From the NCBI GenBank assembly GCA_005793375.1, contig SXSK01000339.1, positions 1 through 39,192 on the forward strand: a DNA stretch of 39,192 nucleotides, written 5' to 3'. Positions within the stretch are counted from its first letter, which is position 1; every line of letters begins with the position of its first letter. This document shows positions 17,641 to 26,758 of this stretch, piece after piece. The notes under the pieces were generated by a model, which saw only the letters and a list, made by a program, of their open reading frames with translations, was not told the DNA's origin and did no database searches. Source of the DNA: Verrucomicrobiales bacterium (GTDB lineage Bacteria > Verrucomicrobiota > Verrucomicrobiia > Limisphaerales > UBA9464). The position numbers and the translations under genes are program-made.

Positions 17641-19211
17641 ACTCCTGGGCACGAAGTGCCCTGGCGAGCATGGCGGCGTCCGTGGCGTTGGAATTGGCGC
17701 GCGCTGAGCCGCCAGAGCTCCAACGATTATCCCCGTTTTTTTGGTCGAGCTCCGAATCGAACCGGATTGAATTGGACCTCGCCCATATCGATGCCGACAC
17801 GCGGGTGTGGACAAGTTTTCCCTGTGCTGCGGGACCTTTGTCCTTGGTAACCAATGGCCGTGCGGCCTCGGTGGTAGCACTTCCTCCTGGAATAGCTCCC
17901 GGGTATGGATGGATCCGGTTGGTGGGGCGTCAGGGCATCTCGGAGCCTAAATGGGTGGCCTGGGATTCCCGAGAGGTGGCGAAGCGTGCAGCCGTCCTGC
18001 CGAAGCAGGCACCGCCAGTGTCGCTAGAATTACCTGCCGCCATTCTGGGCAGTTTTAAGGAGCGAATGGTGGAGATGTATCGGGTGCCCGTCAATCGAGG
18101 TCGGCCGATCTGGGTGGAGGTGATAGCCGCTTCGTTAGGTTCCAAGGCAGATCCGTTTTTGGAACTTCGAGCGATTCATGGGCGGCGCTTGGCGTTTCAG
18201 GAGGACGGTTTTGGGGTGGGTGCAGACTGCCGGTTGCACTATCTGCCAGAGGAGACTGGGGAATTGCTGTTGGCGATTCGAGACACGGAATACGGGGGTG
18301 GACCAGACTACCGCTATGTGTTGAGGATTGCCGACATACCGTGGACAGGTGCCACGAACGCCGTGTTTTCGGTACCGTCAGGCGGATCCTCTGCACCAAC
18401 TTCCTACGAACAAGAACCCAATGATGTGACCCAGAAGGCGACCGTCTGGATTCACGGGAGCGGGTCCATGAGCGGTGATTTTGGCGGCTCGGGAGATATC
18501 GATTGGTTCCGGATGCGAGTTTCGGTGGCAGGGAAGTATGCTATTCGAGGAAGGACGCGGGGTTTGGGTTCCGGGGCAGAGCTGCGACTGCGCTGGATTC
18601 GGTCGAGCACGGCAGTGATGGCTGAGTCCACGCTGACGACTGGCGACGACGCCTTGATGGAAGCCTCCTTGGATGTGTCGACTGACTACTGGGTCGAAGT
18701 GGGCGAGTTATTCGGTCGAAGTAGGGATTGGCACGAAACGGGGGTTGGAAAGGCTGGGGGAGTGAAACCAGGTGAAGCGCCACCTGGGGGATGGCAGTAC
18801 GAATTGGAGTGTTTTCCGGTGGCGGGCGTGGGAGTCGCCGTGGGCTCGGTTACCTATCAGGTACCCGGTGGAGGTAAATTTGAGATTCCATTGACGTTAA
18901 CGTATCCCAAAGACTTCAAATCAACGGTGGTTTTCTCGGTTCAAGACGCGGGTGCGGGATGGTCGCTGGAACCCCGGGAGATCGCGGGGACACCTAAAGA
19001 AGTTCGACTCCAAGTGCGGGTGCCGGAAGGGGCGACAGTGGGTGCCATTTATTCATTTCGCCTTGGAATTGGCTTGGGTGGAGCGGACTTATCGAGGGTC
19101 GCACCGGTTAGCACCCGTGCGGCGCTTCGAAAGCTCTGGCCGGGACTCGTGACACCGCCCCGTGCGGTGGATGGCTGGTTAACGGTTGGGGTGGTTGAGG
19201 CGCCGCCATGA
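17637..19211 (+). CDS. Secreted protein with pre-peptidase C-terminal (PPC)-like domains
   Basis: Protein of 524 residues, translationally coupled to the DUF1501 gene through an ATGA overlap. It starts with a weak signal peptide (SALASMAASVALELARA). Its most recognisable part is the PPC-type domain beginning YEQEPNDVTQKAT at about residue 260, followed by MSGDFGGSGDIDWFRMRV, the usual G-x-I-x-x-x-x-D-x-D-W-F core. An earlier, less conserved PPC-like region lies near residues 140-230 (FKERMVEMYRVPVNRGRPIW, LLLAIRDTEYGGGPDYRYVL). The C-terminal 120 residues are beta-rich and Ig-like. Third genes with PPC domains are a regular companion of DUF1549/DUF1501 pairs, probably as a binding or adaptor subunit. 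Confidence 0.83.
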   Translation: MNSWARSALASMAASVALELARAEPPELQRLSPFFWSSSESNRIELDLAHIDADTRVWTSFPCAAGPLSLVTNGRAASVVALPPGIAPGYGWIRLVGRQGISEPKWVAWDSREVAKRAAVLPKQAPPVSLELPAAILGSFKERMVEMYRVPVNRGRPIWVEVIAASLGSKADPFLELRAIHGRRLAFQEDGFGVGADCRLHYLPEETGELLLAIRDTEYGGGPDYRYVLRIADIPWTGATNAVFSVPSGGSSAPTSYEQEPNDVTQKATVWIHGSGSMSGDFGGSGDIDWFRMRVSVAGKYAIRGRTRGLGSGAELRLRWIRSSTAVMAESTLTTGDDALMEASLDVSTDYWVEVGELFGRSRDWHETGVGKAGGVKPGEAPPGGWQYELECFPVAGVGVAVGSVTYQVPGGGKFEIPLTLTYPKDFKSTVVFSVQDAGAGWSLEPREIAGTPKEVRLQVRVPEGATVGAIYSFRLGIGLGGADLSRVAPVSTRAALRKLWPGLVTPPRAVDGWLTVGVVEAPP

Positions 19212-19389
19212 AGCTGGGGATGGAAGTAATTTTGAATATCCAGGCGTAACGAGACGAGCTGAAGGCTGTCACAAGGGGTTTGCGCCGGCGGTTTTGCGCG
19301 TTGAAACCACAGCTTCCGGGAGATTGGGCATTCTTTGGCCTTGTGCTCGGGTGCGGTGCGAAGCGAATCTCCCGGGCCGCCTGCTGGAC

Positions 19390-19404
19390 TGGCACAGGAA
19401 ATGC
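19390..19404 (+). promoter_or_regulatory. Candidate sigma-54 (-24/-12) promoter
   Basis: TGGCAC at 19390-19395 and ATGC at 19401-19404 place the invariant GG and GC exactly 12 bases apart, as in the consensus TGGCAC-N5-TTGC, with one mismatch in the -12 box. Transcription would start at about 19416, upstream of the large secreted protein gene. A sigma-54 activator gene lies at 38301-39192, so sigma-54 regulation exists in this genome. A chance match is possible. Confidence 0.4.
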
Positions 19405-19474
19405 CAGTATCATCGGGTCAATCGCACTACACGCCTAAATGCACATGCACACCTCGTTGTCCTACGAGCGCGGG

Positions 19475-22400
19475 ATGAAGTTTACGTCCGCGAACACCGT
19501 TGCGCGTCCCCACGCGCTGGTCGCTTTCTTGACCGTTCTCGCTGCCATTTTTGTGCAGCTCCTGCTTCCTGCTCGAGCGCAATTCTTCTTTGGCGCCGAA
19601 CCCTCCGAGTGTTCTGTACTGGATAGGATCAAGTGGGTGCATCCGCGCGTGACGGGAAACGACTTGATGGATATTGGATACTTTGCTGATCTGAACGAGA
19701 CGGATCACATCTATATGGCGGTAGGGCGGGGCGGAGTGACAGTCCATTCGGGGGATGCGGATTGCTGGGAGTACCAATTTTTGGGCGACACCACCGACTT
19801 GTTCAATGTGACGGGCGGGGAGTTAACGGACGCGAGATCGAGTCGGCAGCAAAAGTTCTATGCGGGATCTCGACGCGCCCGACTTGCCTCTTGGGACGTT
19901 GGTTTTCGGACCTGGGGTGTACGAACGGTAAATTCGGCGCCTCAATTGAACGGTGTGAGGGTCGATTTCCTTGGAGTCAGTTTTGGTGAAGGGCGTTTGG
20001 TGGTCGTGACCTCGGGGGGGTATTCCGGGTGGACAAGTGATTTGGACAATTGGACTTGGCGGCGGGCCATGCCCTTGGGCATGACGAACGATTTGGTCTC
20101 GATCGCGTACCGCGATGGGCGCTGGGTGGCGGCGTCCACGACGAATGTGGTGGTCTATTCTTCCGATGGCGAAAACTGGCTTCCAAGCCGGATTGAAGTG
20201 CCATTGAAACGCATTCGCGCCAGTGGCGGTGGTTATTTGGGTGTTTCCAATGACGAGCGAATTGGCACATCGGCGGACGGGCAGTTCTGGTCCTTTGTTG
20301 AAAACCACAGACAAGGGGTCGCCAACGACATCGCAGGGTTCAGCGGCGAAATCGTGTTGGTTGGAGACAAGTCCCTTCTTTCTTCGTCGGCGACACTTCG
20401 GGACTGGCGGAAAATCCAAATGCCGCTTCTGGTCACGAACGAGAATTTTAATGCGGTGATCCACGGCCCCAATTCGTTCGATCCGTTCGTTGCAGTTGGC
20501 GATCGTGGAACCATCCTCAGGTATTCTGCTGGGAGTACCCGTGCGGTGAGCGGTAACAACGACATCTTGTTCGACCTCCATGGGGTTGCGTACGGTGCTG
20601 GGGCGTATGCCGCGGTGGGCGAGCGTGGAACCATCTGGTCCAAGGTCACAGGCACAAATGGAGCGCTATACACCTATTATAACGACGTTGGGGGTTGGGA
20701 TGCTCGTGGGTCGGGAACCACCAATGATTTGACGGGCATTGCCTTTGGAAATCGTCGATTTGTCGCCATGGGCGGGGCAGTTGAGGGAAGCAGCCCACAC
20801 GCCCTGATCTTGACCTCAAGTGACACGGTGACCTGGGCCACCGTGTTTCGCCAGAACGCCATCGTGGATCAGGCGACAGGGGCCAAAGCCTACCCGAAAT
20901 CAATAGCGTTTGGTGGAGGCAGGTTTGTCATTCTGGCTCAAGGTGAAGCGGGTGCGGCGTTGGTTTCCTTGGATGGCACCCGTTGGGAGACACAGTTCAA
21001 TCCGTTGCTGAACGGAATGAAGGGAATTGGCTTTGGAAACGGGCGGTTCATTGCTGTGGGCGAGCGGATTGCGACGTCAGAAGACGGCTTCAATTGGACT
21101 GCAGATGAAAGTGCACCGGCGACCCTGAAGTTGTACTCTGCCACGGGAGCAAATGGAACTTGGGTAGCGGTTGGTGAGGCGCCGTCGTTTCTGATTACCA
21201 AGACGAATGGCGGCTCTTGGCAGGCTTCCACTCAGGTGACCAATTCCCTCTATCAGGTGACCTTCGCCGCCGGCAGCTTCGCGGCGGTGGGCAATGCCGG
21301 GGCCATCTATTCATCAGCTGATGGAATCCGGTGGGATTTGCGTCGGAACCGACGAGGGGTTGCTGGGAACGGGCGCGCCTCGGCTGCCCAGCGGGGGATC
21401 GTTTTCGGCAACGGGGAATATGCGGTGGTTGGCGATCGTGGGGACATCAGTGTGACTCCGAAAGCAGACCCGACCACTGGAGTTCCATCGCCGGCGTATT
21501 TTGTGAGCACTGGAGGAGGGACGGACCATGACTTGGTGAATTCCATCGCGTTCTCGGGCACGGCCCTGTGCGACCTCATCAGTGTCGGCGCGACTCGGAG
21601 AATCGCGAGGTTTGGCAATCAGATCCTGGGTGATACCAATACGCCATCGACACAACCGAGCTTCTTCCTGGCCCGACACAGCGATACCGGAACTGTGACC
21701 TTCGCGGCCTCGGGGCCCGTGAATAGCATTGGAACCCATGTCTCTTCGCTGAACAACTCGGTGTTGGCTGGCGGCTCTGCCTTCGACACGGCGTTTCCCG
21801 CCCGAGACAATATCACCTCGGGGGGAACCGGTTTCGTGGTGGCCATTGACGAATTCACCGACGTGGAAAATCAGCGGTGTTTGCAAAAACAGGTGCTATC
21901 CCGGACGGATCGATTGCGGTCTGACTTCAATTGGGCTCGCCATTTCAACGGCACGTTGACCGACCTGAAACAGCTGACGCGACCCGCCTTCAGCACCAAT
22001 TTCCCCGTTATTGAAGCCCGTTTTTCCGGCGTATTTGGCACGTCTCTCGATATGGGTGACGGCATCACGATTGATTCGACCAATGCCCTCCGATCCTTCT
22101 TTCTAACCAAGTGTAATGCCTTTGGCGGTACGAATGCCTGGGTTCGGTGGTTTGAGCCCACGAACCAGCCCGCAGTTGAGACGATCTATGGATTGAAACT
22201 GGCGGTGGACGGAAGCGGTAACACCATCGCCCTGGGAGCCATCAGCGGCGGGTTGAACATTTATAGCAACGTGCCGAATGCGGACGCTTCAGGCGGTGGT
22301 GGAGCGGTAGCTCAGGGTGGCCGATCGGGTCGTCCAGCACTGGCGGAAGCCTGTCCGCCGGGTCACGCCACCACCAGCAGTGCTCTCGAAGGAGGCCCCT

Positions 22401-23332
22401 GTGAAGAAGCTTGTCCGCCGGGTCATTCTCCAACCCTCAGCACACTGCTCGGCTCCCCCTGCGCGGACGGCGGAGGCGGTGGTGACACGAATACGGCACC
22501 CAACTGGGTCCGAGTGGGCAGGGTACCCCGTGAAGGTCGGCCTCCAGGGTTGGCCATGTTCCTAAGTGTCTTCGACATCAATGGAGGATTTATTTGGGCT
22601 GGGAATTTTGGCCCTATTGGTTCCATTCCGGTCGCCGTCGAAACCGATTCCGAAGGCATTATTTACGTCGCTGCCAACATCAGTGGTGGTGATGTTTTCG
22701 TCGGCGCCTACAAGTCTCTTGGCAGGGCCGGCCTAAGTAACTTGTGGACACGTTCGTTCACACCAGGAGGCGGAGCGCAGCTCACCGCACTCCATGCCCG
22801 TCCCGAAGGAGTCGTTTTCGCCGCGGGCACTTTCCAAAACAGCGCTTCCTTTGCCGAACCGGATACCTTCGGAAGCACCAACATTACCTCGGGCGGCACG
22901 GCTTCATTCCTGCTTCGAATGGAACCGAATGGAAAACTGCGTAAGGTTTATTCCGTGGGTGTTGCCGAAGCCCAATCCGGATTTTCCGTCGTGAATTCCT
23001 TATACTCGATGAGTCCCGGCCGGATCACCTTGGGTGGCTATTTCATTCAGCAGGCTACGTTCGGCAGTATCCAAGTTGCCAGCCGCGGTTTGGGCGATGC
23101 CTTCGTTGCCACGGTGGATGTCTCGGAACCGCCGCTTCCCCCGCCCCCTGCTCCCGGAGGTCTGACCATCAGTCGAAGCGCCCGTGGCATTCGGTTGGAG
23201 TGGACTGGAGATGCCATTCTCCAGCGAACCACGAGCTTGAGCTCACCGGTTTGGGTCGATCTGGATGTGGCCTCCCCGTTAGAGCTTTCGGCAGCCGGCA
23301 CGATTCAGTGCTATCGACTGCGCGCCAGATAG
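19475..23332 (+). CDS. Giant secreted beta-propeller repeat protein with W...YRL C-terminal module
   Basis: About 1285 residues. An ATG at 19439 would add 12 residues; I prefer 19475 because the signal peptide (LVAFLTVLAAIFVQLLL, cleavage after ARA) then has a normal n-region. Residues 60-700 are a chain of short units with recurring cores such as FAAVGNAGAIYSSADG, IAFGNRRFVAMGG and GIGFGNGRFIAVGER, a pattern close to BNR/HCF136-type propeller blades. The second half is a different, SBBP-like repeat region (LAVDGSGNTIALGAISGG, VAVETDSEGIIYVAANISGG). Between them lies a tandem Cys-Pro repeat at 22346-22465. A proline spacer (PPLPPPPAPG) leads into a C-terminal module ending CYRLRAR. It is probably a surface or periplasmic protein of unknown ligand. 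It is followed by a strong terminator and behind it stands a sigma-54-like promoter. Confidence 0.82.
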   Translation: MKFTSANTVARPHALVAFLTVLAAIFVQLLLPARAQFFFGAEPSECSVLDRIKWVHPRVTGNDLMDIGYFADLNETDHIYMAVGRGGVTVHSGDADCWEYQFLGDTTDLFNVTGGELTDARSSRQQKFYAGSRRARLASWDVGFRTWGVRTVNSAPQLNGVRVDFLGVSFGEGRLVVVTSGGYSGWTSDLDNWTWRRAMPLGMTNDLVSIAYRDGRWVAASTTNVVVYSSDGENWLPSRIEVPLKRIRASGGGYLGVSNDERIGTSADGQFWSFVENHRQGVANDIAGFSGEIVLVGDKSLLSSSATLRDWRKIQMPLLVTNENFNAVIHGPNSFDPFVAVGDRGTILRYSAGSTRAVSGNNDILFDLHGVAYGAGAYAAVGERGTIWSKVTGTNGALYTYYNDVGGWDARGSGTTNDLTGIAFGNRRFVAMGGAVEGSSPHALILTSSDTVTWATVFRQNAIVDQATGAKAYPKSIAFGGGRFVILAQGEAGAALVSLDGTRWETQFNPLLNGMKGIGFGNGRFIAVGERIATSEDGFNWTADESAPATLKLYSATGANGTWVAVGEAPSFLITKTNGGSWQASTQVTNSLYQVTFAAGSFAAVGNAGAIYSSADGIRWDLRRNRRGVAGNGRASAAQRGIVFGNGEYAVVGDRGDISVTPKADPTTGVPSPAYFVSTGGGTDHDLVNSIAFSGTALCDLISVGATRRIARFGNQILGDTNTPSTQPSFFLARHSDTGTVTFAASGPVNSIGTHVSSLNNSVLAGGSAFDTAFPARDNITSGGTGFVVAIDEFTDVENQRCLQKQVLSRTDRLRSDFNWARHFNGTLTDLKQLTRPAFSTNFPVIEARFSGVFGTSLDMGDGITIDSTNALRSFFLTKCNAFGGTNAWVRWFEPTNQPAVETIYGLKLAVDGSGNTIALGAISGGLNIYSNVPNADASGGGGAVAQGGRSGRPALAEACPPGHATTSSALEGGPCEEACPPGHSPTLSTLLGSPCADGGGGGDTNTAPNWVRVGRVPREGRPPGLAMFLSVFDINGGFIWAGNFGPIGSIPVAVETDSEGIIYVAANISGGDVFVGAYKSLGRAGLSNLWTRSFTPGGGAQLTALHARPEGVVFAAGTFQNSASFAEPDTFGSTNITSGGTASFLLRMEPNGKLRKVYSVGVAEAQSGFSVVNSLYSMSPGRITLGGYFIQQATFGSIQVASRGLGDAFVATVDVSEPPLPPPPAPGGLTISRSARGIRLEWTGDAILQRTTSLSSPVWVDLDVASPLELSAAGTIQCYRLRAR
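22346..22465 (+). repeat. Two tandem 60-base repeats (EACPPGH units)
   Basis: Two consecutive 20-codon units at 22346-22405 and 22406-22465 encode EACPPGHxxTxSxLxGxPC twice, with two cysteines in each. They sit in a glycine-rich linker (ADASGGGG before, ADGGGGGD after) of an otherwise cysteine-poor secreted protein. Period and conserved positions can be read directly. Confidence 0.85.
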
Positions 23333-23358
23333 CCTCATAACGTCATTTCTCGTCTGTT

Positions 23359-23397
23359 AGAAAAGCGGCGGCTTACCGCCGCTTTTCTCTTTTCTTA
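23359..23397 (+). terminator. Strong rho-independent terminator
   Basis: AGAAAAGCGGCGG (23359-23371) and CCGCCGCTTTTCT (23376-23388) are perfect reverse complements around a CTTA loop, followed by a T-rich tail. It closes the large secreted-protein gene. The A-run on the 5' arm makes it plausible in both directions, but there is no minus-strand gene to serve. Confidence 0.9.
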
Positions 23398-23470
23398 ACT
23401 TCAATTCGTGCAGACACTTGGGCCGGTAGGTCGTCCACACAACCCAATCAATCTCACGACGCGCACCGGG

Positions 23471-24781
23471 ATGAGACTTGTTTACAATCTCTTATTTGGA
23501 GTCTTTTTCATTCTCTCCGCGCCATTCTATTTCCTGAAGATGTGGCGTCGCGGGAATTGGCGGCCGGGATTTCGCCAACGCTTTGGGCGCTACGACGTCC
23601 TAATGAAGCAGCGGCTCACGAATTCGCAGGTTTTGTGGTTTCATGCCGTCAGTGTTGGGGAGGTGAATCTCTGTACCCAAATCATCCGGGTTCTCGAACC
23701 TCACGTGCCCACTTACAAGATTCTGGTTTCGACCACCACTTCCACGGGGATGGGTGAACTGGAGGACAAGCTCCCCACTCACATCGAACGAATCTACTAC
23801 CCCATCGATCGGCGTAAGATCGTGCAACGTGTCATGGGATTGATCAACCCGAGAGCCGTCGTGCTGATTGAAGCGGAACTGTGGCCGAATTTTCTGTGGG
23901 CTTTGCAGCGCCGCCGCATCCCGCATTTTCTCGTCAATGCACGGCTTTCAGACCGCTCTTACCGAGGTTATCGATGCTTTGGGTTTTTATTTCGTGGATT
24001 GTTTGCCGGGTTTGCAGGGGTTGGGGCGCAATCGGAGGCCGATGCCGCCCGCTTGCGACGGCTGGGATTCCGCCCTGAGTGCATTGAAGTAGTGGGCAGC
24101 CTCAAGTTCGATTCCGCCCGACTTCAAGAGCGACGGTTACTCGATGTACCTGATCTGTTGTCGCGTCTTGGCGTCGGGTCGGATTCCTTGGTCCTTGTGG
24201 GTGGCAGCACGCATGCTGGCGAGGAGACCATCCTCGCTGATATCCTGAAGCGTTTACGTCAGCGTCATCCGAAACTTTTTCTCGTTTTGGTACCGCGCCA
24301 TATGGAACGTGGACGTGAGGTGGGCGAATCCTTGCAGTCGAGGGGAGTGCGTTACATTGCGCGCAGCCAAATTACGGCGTCGACACGTTACGATCCGGGA
24401 ACGTTGGATTGTCTGTTGGTCAACACCACTGGCGAGCTCCGCTTTTTTTACGAGCGCGCCGATCTCGTTTTTGTTGGCAAGAGTCTGACGGCCGAGGGCG
24501 GCCAGAATCCGATCGAACCCGCCGCCTTGGGCAAGCCGGTAATCTTCGGTCCCAACATGCAGAATTTCCCCCAGATCGCGCCTGAATTCGTGCGACAAGG
24601 CGGTGCCATTCAAGTCAGTGACGCCGTGCAACTCGAACGAGCGATCGAGGAGCTGATTCAAAATCCGACGCGTCGTTCGGAGCTCGGCCGCATCGCACTC
24701 AAGGTAGTGAAGGAGAATCAGGGCAGCATCGAACGGACGGTTGAAATGATCTTACGCAACCTGCCCCAAGGACGAAACTAG
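23471..24781 (+). CDS. waaA: 3-deoxy-D-manno-octulosonic acid (Kdo) transferase
   Basis: Transfers Kdo from CMP-Kdo to lipid A precursors at the inner membrane, the step that starts the LPS core. The 436-residue length fits the family. One N-terminal membrane anchor (LVYNLLFGVFFILSAPFYF) is followed by WFHAVSVGEVN, which carries the catalytic Glu of the SVGE motif. Next are STTTSTGMGE, then IYYPIDRR, and the conserved EAELWPNFLW and NARLSDRSYRGY. The nucleotide domain has VLVGGSTHAGEE, VPRHMERGREV and the signature FVGKSLTAEGGQNPIEPAA. I chose the ATG at 23471, where the hydrophobic anchor begins; the frame also opens 21 codons earlier at 23408. The number of Kdo residues added cannot be told from sequence. 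It lies 27 bases ahead of folA, so the two are probably co-transcribed. Confidence 0.95.
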   Translation: MRLVYNLLFGVFFILSAPFYFLKMWRRGNWRPGFRQRFGRYDVLMKQRLTNSQVLWFHAVSVGEVNLCTQIIRVLEPHVPTYKILVSTTTSTGMGELEDKLPTHIERIYYPIDRRKIVQRVMGLINPRAVVLIEAELWPNFLWALQRRRIPHFLVNARLSDRSYRGYRCFGFLFRGLFAGFAGVGAQSEADAARLRRLGFRPECIEVVGSLKFDSARLQERRLLDVPDLLSRLGVGSDSLVLVGGSTHAGEETILADILKRLRQRHPKLFLVLVPRHMERGREVGESLQSRGVRYIARSQITASTRYDPGTLDCLLVNTTGELRFFYERADLVFVGKSLTAEGGQNPIEPAALGKPVIFGPNMQNFPQIAPEFVRQGGAIQVSDAVQLERAIEELIQNPTRRSELGRIALKVVKENQGSIERTVEMILRNLPQGRN

Positions 24782-24808
24782 ACTCATCGATTCTCATCGA
24801 CCTACACA

Positions 24809-25360
24809 ATGTCAGAAGCCGCCGCAATTGTCGTTCCGCCCGTCCGCCCCTGGATTGGCATTGCTGCCATGAGCGAAAATCGTGTCATCGGCTGTCGCGG
24901 AAGCATACCCTGGTATCTCCCTTCTGATTTTGCGTGGTTTAAGCGTGTAACCTCCGGCCACATTCTGTTGATGGGACGAAAGACCTTTGAATCGATTGGG
25001 CGGCCCTTGCCCGGCAGACGGACGTTGGTGGTCACCCGAACTGGGTTCCGTTCCCCCAATGTGGAATGTGTGGCGACTCTGGAAGAGGTTTTGCAGGCGG
25101 TCGAAGGGGACTCAAGACGCGTGTTCCTCTCGGGCGGAAGTGAATTGTATTCGCAATGGCTGGCGCGATGCAGTGATCTGTTGATCACGCACGTCAAGAA
25201 GACGGTGGAGGGGGATGCTTTTTTCCCGGAATTCGAAGATCGCTTTGAGACATTGGCGGAGGTTTGCGAAACCCATGAATTCCGTATCACACATTATTTC
25301 AATCGCCGTGTTTTCAAGTTGAACGGCCAAACCGCTTGTTTGCCGGCCCAGACAAGATAG
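24809..25360 (+). CDS. folA: Dihydrofolate reductase
   Basis: Reduces dihydrofolate to tetrahydrofolate with NADPH. The 183-residue protein has all DHFR landmarks: IGIAAMSENRVIGCRGSIPW (substrate and M20-loop region), LPSDFAWFKRVTSG with the active-site acid Asp, LMGRKTFESIGRPLPGR (NADPH binding), LVVTR, and RVFLSGGSELY (the GG NADPH motif). The first 13 residues (SEAAAIVVPPVRP) are an extra tail. The ATG at 24809 follows the Kdo transferase after 27 bases. Its last 67 bases overlap the 3' end of the permease on the other strand. Confidence 0.95.
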   Translation: MSEAAAIVVPPVRPWIGIAAMSENRVIGCRGSIPWYLPSDFAWFKRVTSGHILLMGRKTFESIGRPLPGRRTLVVTRTGFRSPNVECVATLEEVLQAVEGDSRRVFLSGGSELYSQWLARCSDLLITHVKKTVEGDAFFPEFEDRFETLAEVCETHEFRITHYFNRRVFKLNGQTACLPAQTR

Positions 25361-26703
25361 GTCAAGACCCCCACGGCGAGACTGGCGAAAGCGAATAAGA
25401 TGACCTGGATTGGGGATGTTACGAAGACGAAGATCCAGCCGGTGAAGGCCATGAAGAGCGGAATGGGGTAAAACCAGACGCGATAAGGACGGGCCATTTC
25501 GGGTCGGTGTCGCCGAAGCAGGATGACCGCGGCGATTTGGGCGATAAACTGCACCAATATTCGCAAGGCGAGCAACGTATCCAGGACGGTGCCAAATGAG
25601 AGAAAACTGCAAGCGATGGCCAGCAATCCGAGCAGTAGCAGTCCGAAGTGGGGGAAACCTTTGGTTGGGTGCAATTGGCCGAACTTCTTAAAGAAAACGC
25701 CGTCGTGCGCGGCGGCATAGGGAATTCTGGAATAACCGAGCAACAAGGCGAACACGGAGCCGATGCAAGTCCAGAGCACCATGCAGGTGAAAATCTTGGC
25801 AGCCAATGGGCCGTGGAGTTTCTCCATGAAAATGGAGGCAATAAATGCGGACTCCGGGTGCTGGCTTTCGGGCACGAACTGTTGCCAAGGTATAACCCCA
25901 TTGATGGAGAGATTGATGCCGATGTAGATGATGGCGACAAGCACGAGACTCAGCAGGACGGAGCGCGGGATATTGCGTCCGGGGTTCTTGACTTCATCCC
26001 CGAGGTAACAGATGTCGTAATAGCCCAAGAAATCGTAGATACCGGTGCGAGTGGCCGCACCGAGGCCGAGCAGGAATCCCCAAGAGAACTGGAAAGCGTC
26101 CTTGGGCAGTGTGAAGGCGATTTTGGGGTCGAAGTAGATGGCGCCATTCACGAGCACCGTGGCGACGGTGAGCAAGACACCAACCCAGAGACAGAGGGTT
26201 AATCGGCCGATGCTTTCTATTCGACGGTAGAGCAGCCCAATGTTGAACAGCCCTACAGCGATAACCACCATGGCTCCTTTGGTGGTGAGCACATTGTTGA
26301 GCAGCACCCCAGGCCACAGGTAATCCAGATAACGAGCGAACCCGATATATCCTGAAGCGATCTCCAGCGGGCCACTGATCAGCAATTGAGCGAGGAAAAG
26401 GAAGGCCATCAGTCTGCCCCAGGTCTCCCGGCCAAATCCCTCGCGCAAATACCGAAAGGTACCCCCTGAACCGGGCATCGCTGCCCCCAATTCGCTCCAA
26501 ATCATACCATCGGGAATCGTAATTAATACCGCGACAACCCATCCGAGCATGGATTGAGGACCACCCAGGGCCGACATCAGCGTGGAGATGGTGATGAACG
26601 GTCCTGCCCCGAGCATATTGGCCATATTCAAGGCGGTGGCGTTCAGTAAGCCGAGTCGTCGTTCGAGCGGCGGAGATGCTGGGCCAGATTCGGGAGACAT
26701 CAC
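25294..26703 (-). CDS. APC-superfamily amino acid permease
   Basis: Integral inner-membrane transporter of 468-469 residues with about 12 hydrophobic helices. The first helix has the APC signature LNATALNMANMLGAGPFITI, with the unwound G-A-G-P stretch that binds the substrate backbone. Other features are GSGGTFRYLREGFGRETWG (helix 2-3), FLGYYDICYLGDEVKNPGRN (helix 6 and following loop, with the E-V-K-N-P-x-R-N motif of the family) and RIPYAAAHDGVFFKKFG. A GTG at 26703 is immediately followed by an ATG at 26700; either may be used. Substrate is unknown, though APC-fold basic or neutral amino acid exchange is typical. Its 3' end overlaps folA by 67 bases. The divergent gene to its right starts within 60 bases, so that short gap must hold both promoters. 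Confidence 0.92.
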   Translation of the reverse strand: MMSPESGPASPPLERRLGLLNATALNMANMLGAGPFITISTLMSALGGPQSMLGWVVAVLITIPDGMIWSELGAAMPGSGGTFRYLREGFGRETWGRLMAFLFLAQLLISGPLEIASGYIGFARYLDYLWPGVLLNNVLTTKGAMVVIAVGLFNIGLLYRRIESIGRLTLCLWVGVLLTVATVLVNGAIYFDPKIAFTLPKDAFQFSWGFLLGLGAATRTGIYDFLGYYDICYLGDEVKNPGRNIPRSVLLSLVLVAIIYIGINLSINGVIPWQQFVPESQHPESAFIASIFMEKLHGPLAAKIFTCMVLWTCIGSVFALLLGYSRIPYAAAHDGVFFKKFGQLHPTKGFPHFGLLLLGLLAIACSFLSFGTVLDTLLALRILVQFIAQIAAVILLRRHRPEMARPYRVWFYPIPLFMAFTGWIFVFVTSPIQVILFAFASLAVGVLTYLVWAGKQAVWPFNLKTRRLK

Positions 26704-26758
26704 GCGAGTGTCCGTCTAGGCAAGCCGAGCTGGGAAGACCAAAGTGACTGGGGTTTCA

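Noticed and set aside
19439-19474. Upstream ATG (19439) as the start of the giant secreted protein
   Set aside because: It adds 12 residues before a complete signal peptide with no ribosome-binding site; kept only as an alternative.
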